A model generated the notes under the pieces. It searched no databases. It was not told the origin of the DNA and saw only the letters and a program-made list of their open reading frames with translations. 64,000 nucleotides of DNA, from contig CAYFFG010000003.1 of the NCBI GenBank assembly GCA_964342355.1, forward strand, positions 124,001 to 188,000, given 5' to 3'. The DNA comes from Hirschia sp964342355 (lineage in GTDB: Bacteria > Pseudomonadota > Alphaproteobacteria > Caulobacterales > Hyphomonadaceae). Below are positions 60,773-64,000 of the stretch, piece by piece (positions within the stretch are counted from its first letter, which is position 1; every line of letters starts with the position of its first letter). The position numbers and the translations under genes are program-made.

Positions 60773-61668
60773 GAAGCATCCTCTATCATCCAACGCACGA
60801 GCCTCTCGTAGCTGATCCCTTTATACGCCGCCTGTTCGGGAACAAGCGATGTCGGGGTCATGCCGGGCTGCGTATTCGTTTCTAAAATCACCATCCGCTT
60901 TTTTGTGTCGTTATACCGAAAGTCCGAACGCGAAACGCCCCTGCACCCTAACGCCTTGTGTGCGACCAGCGCTGCGTCCAGCGCAGCCTGTGTGACATCA
61001 CCCGGCAGGTCAGCAGGGATAACGTGTTGTGACCCTCCGGCCTCATATTTTGCGGAGTAATCGTAATATTGTCTTAAAGTCGTAATTTCTGTTACCGCGA
61101 GTGATTCGTCGTCCATGACCGCGACGGTTAGTTCACGACCAGGAATGAACGCTTCAACCAGCACAAAATCGCCAAAACGCCAGCCTTCTTGAGTCAATTC
61201 GCGTGGCGGCTCATTGGCGCCTTCGCGGACGATAACCACGCCAAAAGAGGAACCTTCAGCAATTGGTTTGACCACGTAAGGCGGCTTCATCACGTGTGAC
61301 GTCGTGACTTCGTCACGATGGAAAACACCGCCCTCAGCCACATCCAGACCTTCACGCGCATAAACCATGCGCGACTTGGCTTTATCCATCGCCAAAGCCG
61401 ACGCCAACACGCCGGAATGCGAATACGGGATGCCTAAAATCTCCAGCAGACCCTGCACGCAACCGTCTTCGCCAAACGGGCCATGCAACGCGTTGAGCGC
61501 CACATCAGGCGCAGCCTCTTTCAGCTGATTGGCAAGCTCTGGAGTGGCGTCGATTTCAACAACATCAAACCCTTCTGCGCGCGCAGCTGCGGCCATGCCG
61601 CGACCAGAGGATAACGAGACCTCTCGCTCCGAAGACCAACCGCCCATAATGACTGCTACGCGCGTCAT
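60760..61668 (-). CDS. ddl: D-alanine--D-alanine ligase
   Basis: ATP-grasp enzyme making D-Ala-D-Ala for peptidoglycan. 302 residues from ATG 61668 (AGGAGAG upstream). VAVIMGGWSSEREVSLSSG is the N-terminal signature. LHGPFGEDGCVQGLLEILGIPYSHSGVLASALAMDK binds substrate, and VVKPIAEGSSFGVVIV and ILETNTQPGMTPTSLVPEQA complete the ATP and Mg sites. The longer reading to 61770 is not family-like. It is upstream of ftsQ as in the standard cluster, but separated from murB by two extra genes. Confidence 0.96.
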   Translation of the reverse strand: MTRVAVIMGGWSSEREVSLSSGRGMAAAARAEGFDVVEIDATPELANQLKEAAPDVALNALHGPFGEDGCVQGLLEILGIPYSHSGVLASALAMDKAKSRMVYAREGLDVAEGGVFHRDEVTTSHVMKPPYVVKPIAEGSSFGVVIVREGANEPPRELTQEGWRFGDFVLVEAFIPGRELTVAVMDDESLAVTEITTLRQYYDYSAKYEAGGSQHVIPADLPGDVTQAALDAALVAHKALGCRGVSRSDFRYNDTKKRMVILETNTQPGMTPTSLVPEQAAYKGISYERLVRWMIEDASCLR

Positions 61669-61824
61669 CGCACACTCTCCTGCTCTATCGGCACATTGCC
61701 GGGTTAAGGTTAAACAACCCTGCGCCGAAAAGCAGAAAATTTCATGGAAATTGGTAAATTCCAGGTGCAATTATTGGCATTATCTGCCGAGCGTTCATTA
61801 ATGCTATTAAAAACAGAAATTAAA

Positions 61825-62349
61825 TCAGCTTGTTAGACCGTCTCGCATTCTGCGAATAAGTGCAGTTTGCACTGGCGCCGGCGTCCCATGATGGGCAGAA
61901 ACTTGTGTCGCCATGTCAATTAATTCGGCGCGTTGGCTGAAATTGAGCTGGTCGCGCCAGATCGGCAAGAATTTACGCACCACATCATTGCCATCTGAGA
62001 CTTCGCCAGACACCCATTTTGCAAATGAAATCGCTTCATCCAATGATCTTTGGTCTGCGCCTGTGACCGATGTCAGCAGCTCAGCGATAAAGATCTCGTC
62101 TTCTTTTAAAAGCGGCTGTTTTTCCTCTGCCAGATACACCAGGAAAATTGTCGCAGCCGTCTGGGCGTCTTTTACGCCAGAGAGCACCGAGCCTTCTGTT
62201 TGTTTGCGGAATTTGTGCCGGTTATACGCCCCCTTCAATCGTCCAGCCCCATCCGCTGCGGCGTCGAGCATGTCCTTTGCCCGTTGCGCGCGCCAATACC
62301 AGGCGGCGGCCGCGCCCAACAAGGTGATAATCCCAAGCAGAATATGCAT
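61825..62349 (-). CDS. TerB-like membrane-anchored protein, unknown function
   Basis: 174 residues from ATG 62349 (GGGGA upstream). An N-terminal membrane helix (about 2-18, HILLGIITLLGAAAAWYW) is followed by a basic region and then a helical domain (about 55-170). The spacing of acidic and hydrophobic residues (LLKEDEIFIAELLTSVTG, RSLDEAISFAKW, RAELIDMATQVSAHHG) resembles TerB. No further function can be given. It lies between murB and ddl in the same direction; the gap to ddl is about 150 bp. Confidence 0.65.
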   Translation of the reverse strand: MHILLGIITLLGAAAAWYWRAQRAKDMLDAAADGAGRLKGAYNRHKFRKQTEGSVLSGVKDAQTAATIFLVYLAEEKQPLLKEDEIFIAELLTSVTGADQRSLDEAISFAKWVSGEVSDGNDVVRKFLPIWRDQLNFSQRAELIDMATQVSAHHGTPAPVQTALIRRMRDGLTS

Positions 62350-62605
62350 CGAACGTCCCCGCCAACTTCCCCTAAGCACATCTGCCTAATACGCGAGTTT
62401 TACGAAGGGAGCTAGCACACAGCACGGTTTTGCATTATATTCGACGCCATGGGATTGAAACCTCCCGCCGCTCGCCGGATTTGTCCGATGGTGAAGTGTT
62501 TCACGGCGTAAGCCGTTTTATTGCATATCGCCCTTTTTTCGGCGGTCGACAATGGCAAGGCGAGCCCCATTATCTAAAGACCGCGCTGAAGAAGGATCAG
62601 GCGTC

Positions 62606-63067
62606 ATGCCGCATTCGACTTATGCTTCTGCGCGCACCTTGCGAGAAGCCAAATCACGCGCGCGCGAACTCCGACAGGAATTAGCCCATCGCGGACAAAC
62701 CATTTCACACAGCCAAGCGCTGGAACGCATCGCCCATGAGCTTGGGTATGCGAACTGGAACATCGCGGCGGCGCGATTGACCAACATGCCGGAATATACG
62801 CCTCAGCTTGGGGATATTGTTCAGGGCGCGTATCTTGGCCAGTCATTCATGGGCGAAGTCCTGGGCGTAAAGGCCATAAACGGCGGAACCCATTTTGAGG
62901 TCGAAATCCATTGTGCGGAAGCCATCGACGTTGTGACGTTCGATAGCTTTTCCTCATTTCGAAATAGGTTGCGCACAACATTGGACACGTATGGACGATC
63001 TGTATCGTTCACATCCGACAAACAGCCGCACATGGTCATCAATGTCAGCGAGAACGCGATTGTTTAA
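62606..63067 (+). CDS. Glyoxalase-related (Glyoxalase_8-like) small protein
   Basis: 153 residues from ATG 62606 (AAGGA upstream). The N-terminal half is helical with AREALR-type repeats and the signature ISHSQALERIAHELGYANWNIAAAR, a motif of small proteins often annotated glyoxalase-related. The C-terminal half (about 65-150) is strand-rich (GDIVQGAYLGQSFMGEVLGV, HFEVEIHCAEAIDVVTF) and looks like a small beta-barrel that could bind RNA or ligand. No enzyme motif is visible. It is the only + strand gene inside this part of the dcw region. Confidence 0.65.
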   Translation: MPHSTYASARTLREAKSRARELRQELAHRGQTISHSQALERIAHELGYANWNIAAARLTNMPEYTPQLGDIVQGAYLGQSFMGEVLGVKAINGGTHFEVEIHCAEAIDVVTFDSFSSFRNRLRTTLDTYGRSVSFTSDKQPHMVINVSENAIV

Positions 63068-63075
63068 CCAGCAAC

Positions 63076-63103
63076 AGGCAGAGCGTGTGCGCACGTTCTG
63101 CCT
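63076..63103. terminator. Hairpin between the glyoxalase-related gene and murB
   Basis: AGGCAGAGCGTG (63076-63087) and CACGTTCTGCCT (63092-63103) form a 12-bp stem with one G-T pair and a TGCG loop. It separates two convergent stop codons. No T-tract follows, so it is a convergent-gene hairpin of uncertain strength. Confidence 0.45.
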
Positions 63104-63118
63104 GACTATGCCATCAGT

Positions 63119-64000
63119 TTAGCAAGCGCGGCCAATGCGTTTGATTTCCCAACGCAATTCAACGCCAGAAGTTTCCTTGACCATTGCGCGCACATCTTCG
63201 CCCAGCCCTTCAAGGTCTGCAGCTGTGGCTTCGCCTGTGTTGATCAGGAAGTTACAGTGTTTCTCAGACACTTGAGCGCCACCGCGCATTGCGCCACGCA
63301 TGCCTGCTTCATCAATCAGCTTCCAGCTTTTGCGCTGATCAGGCGTGCCGGGCGGATCTGGATTAGCAAAAGTTGATCCGCCGGTTTTTTCCCGAATAGG
63401 TTGAGCTTCTTCGCGCCGCGCTTTGAAACCTTCGATTTTAGTGCGCGCATCATCAGGCTTTGCGTCTTGCCCCTGAAACAGGGCCTCCACAAAGATCAGG
63501 TCTTCTGGCGCTTCGCTGTGGCGATAGGAATACCCAAAATCGCGGTTTTTGAGCGTCACCCACTCCCCCTTACGCGTAAGCGCCACCGCTTCAATCAACA
63601 CGTCAGCGGTTTCCATGTCATAACAGCCCGCATTCATGCGAAGCGCGCCGCCAATCGTACCAGGCACGCCTGAGAAGAATTCAAGTCCGCCCACACCAAA
63701 CTGCGCCGCCTTTTGAGACACTTTATTGTCCAGCGCCGCAGCGCCGGCAACCACTTGCAATCCTGTGACCCTGATCTTGCCGAATGCCGGCGTCAGCTTG
63801 ATCACAACCCCCTCAACGCCCCCATCGCGCACAATGACATTTGAGGCCGCGCCCAGCACGGTCACTGGAATATCTTCTGGCGTGTTTTTCAGAAAATGCG
63901 CCAGATCATCCGCATCGGCAGGCAGGTACAGCACATCAGCGGGTCCACCTACACGAAACCATGTGTACGGCTTCAGTTCCGTGTTGGGCAAAAGCTTGCC
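63119..64000 (-). CDS. murB: MurB, UDP-N-acetylenolpyruvoylglucosamine reductase (5' end beyond window)
   Basis: FAD/NADPH enzyme completing UDP-MurNAc synthesis. The open frame runs through the right edge; the sequence before LPNTELKPYTWFRVGGPADVLYL continues as GKL, so the true N-terminus is outside. FAD-binding motifs VLGAASNVIVRDGG and FFSGVPGTIGGALRMNAGCY are present, along with the SYRHSE region. The proton-donor Ser in GSTFANPDP and the late Glu in GVELRWEIKRIG complete the active site. It is of the short type II form, without the loop of E. coli MurB. Confidence 0.96.
   Translation of the reverse strand, partial: GKLLPNTELKPYTWFRVGGPADVLYLPADADDLAHFLKNTPEDIPVTVLGAASNVIVRDGGVEGVVIKLTPAFGKIRVTGLQVVAGAAALDNKVSQKAAQFGVGGLEFFSGVPGTIGGALRMNAGCYDMETADVLIEAVALTRKGEWVTLKNRDFGYSYRHSEAPEDLIFVEALFQGQDAKPDDARTKIEGFKARREEAQPIREKTGGSTFANPDPPGTPDQRKSWKLIDEAGMRGAMRGGAQVSEKHCNFLINTGEATAADLEGLGEDVRAMVKETSGVELRWEIKRIGRAC

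Overview
The window looks like chromosomal DNA of an alphaproteobacterium. The most likely group is the Hyphomonadaceae/Maricaulaceae/Caulobacterales side: moderate GC, an ArsR-methyltransferase fusion heading a metF and split-metH operon, short FtsL and FtsQ, a DUF4169 protein, PPK2 and MlaA/MlaC. The genus cannot be fixed from the sequence alone. About 60 genes are present, packed tightly and often with 4-nt stop/start overlaps. I see no rRNA, tRNA, CRISPR array, insertion sequence or prophage. The one clear RNA gene is rnpB.

Layout. 0-3.9 kb: the first half of the division and cell-wall (dcw) cluster, mraZ-rsmH-ftsL-ftsI-murE, read leftward off the window edge. 4.4-4.8 kb: rnpB, flanked by arrays of TGGGA boxes that resemble MraZ sites. 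4.9-9.4 kb: peptidoglycan amidase, EamA exporter, DnaJ/TerB co-chaperone, a voltage-gated cation channel with an unusual pore motif, and an NTF2-like lipoprotein. 9.5-16.2 kb: a seven-gene methionine/one-carbon operon (sahR-like regulator, metF, VOC protein, metH N-half, GGCT-like protein, small membrane protein, metH C-half) with a perfect inverted-repeat operator at its head. 16.4-17.8 kb: mlaA-mlaC. 17.9-26.1 kb: REC-REC regulator, GST, CPA2 antiporter, a CHASE2-GGDEF-EAL phosphodiesterase followed by a Trp-rich 15-codon ORF, and ettA.

26.5-32.3 kb is the most accessory-looking part: a pair of unrecognised lipoproteins, an esterase, and a three-gene cassette (membrane protein, coiled-coil protein, TIR protein with an intact catalytic Glu). 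32.5-39.9 kb: ppk2, an alkylation-repair group (Ada-AlkA fusion, divergent ogt, tag-like glycosylase), a DmdC-type acyl-CoA dehydrogenase, small conserved proteins and a lipoprotein. 40-47.8 kb: OYE-family oxidoreductase, a cupin gene broken in a G8 tract, a CLC channel, a UvrD-type helicase, and a kinase with tandem FixL-like PAS domains plus its single-domain response regulator. 47.9-53.2 kb: prmA, pepP, ligA.

53.2-64 kb: recN, bamD, lpxC, ftsZ, ftsA, ftsQ, ddl and murB (running off the right edge), all leftward. This is the second half of the dcw cluster. It lies upstream, not downstream, of the mraZ-murE half, so the cluster is split and its order is permuted. The strongest candidate for an undescribed system is the TIR cassette at 30.3-32.3 kb. 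The SD-sequestered Trp-rich micro-ORF, the TGGGA arrays around rnpB, the tandem heme-type PAS kinase and the channel with a TMDGW filter are also worth following up.
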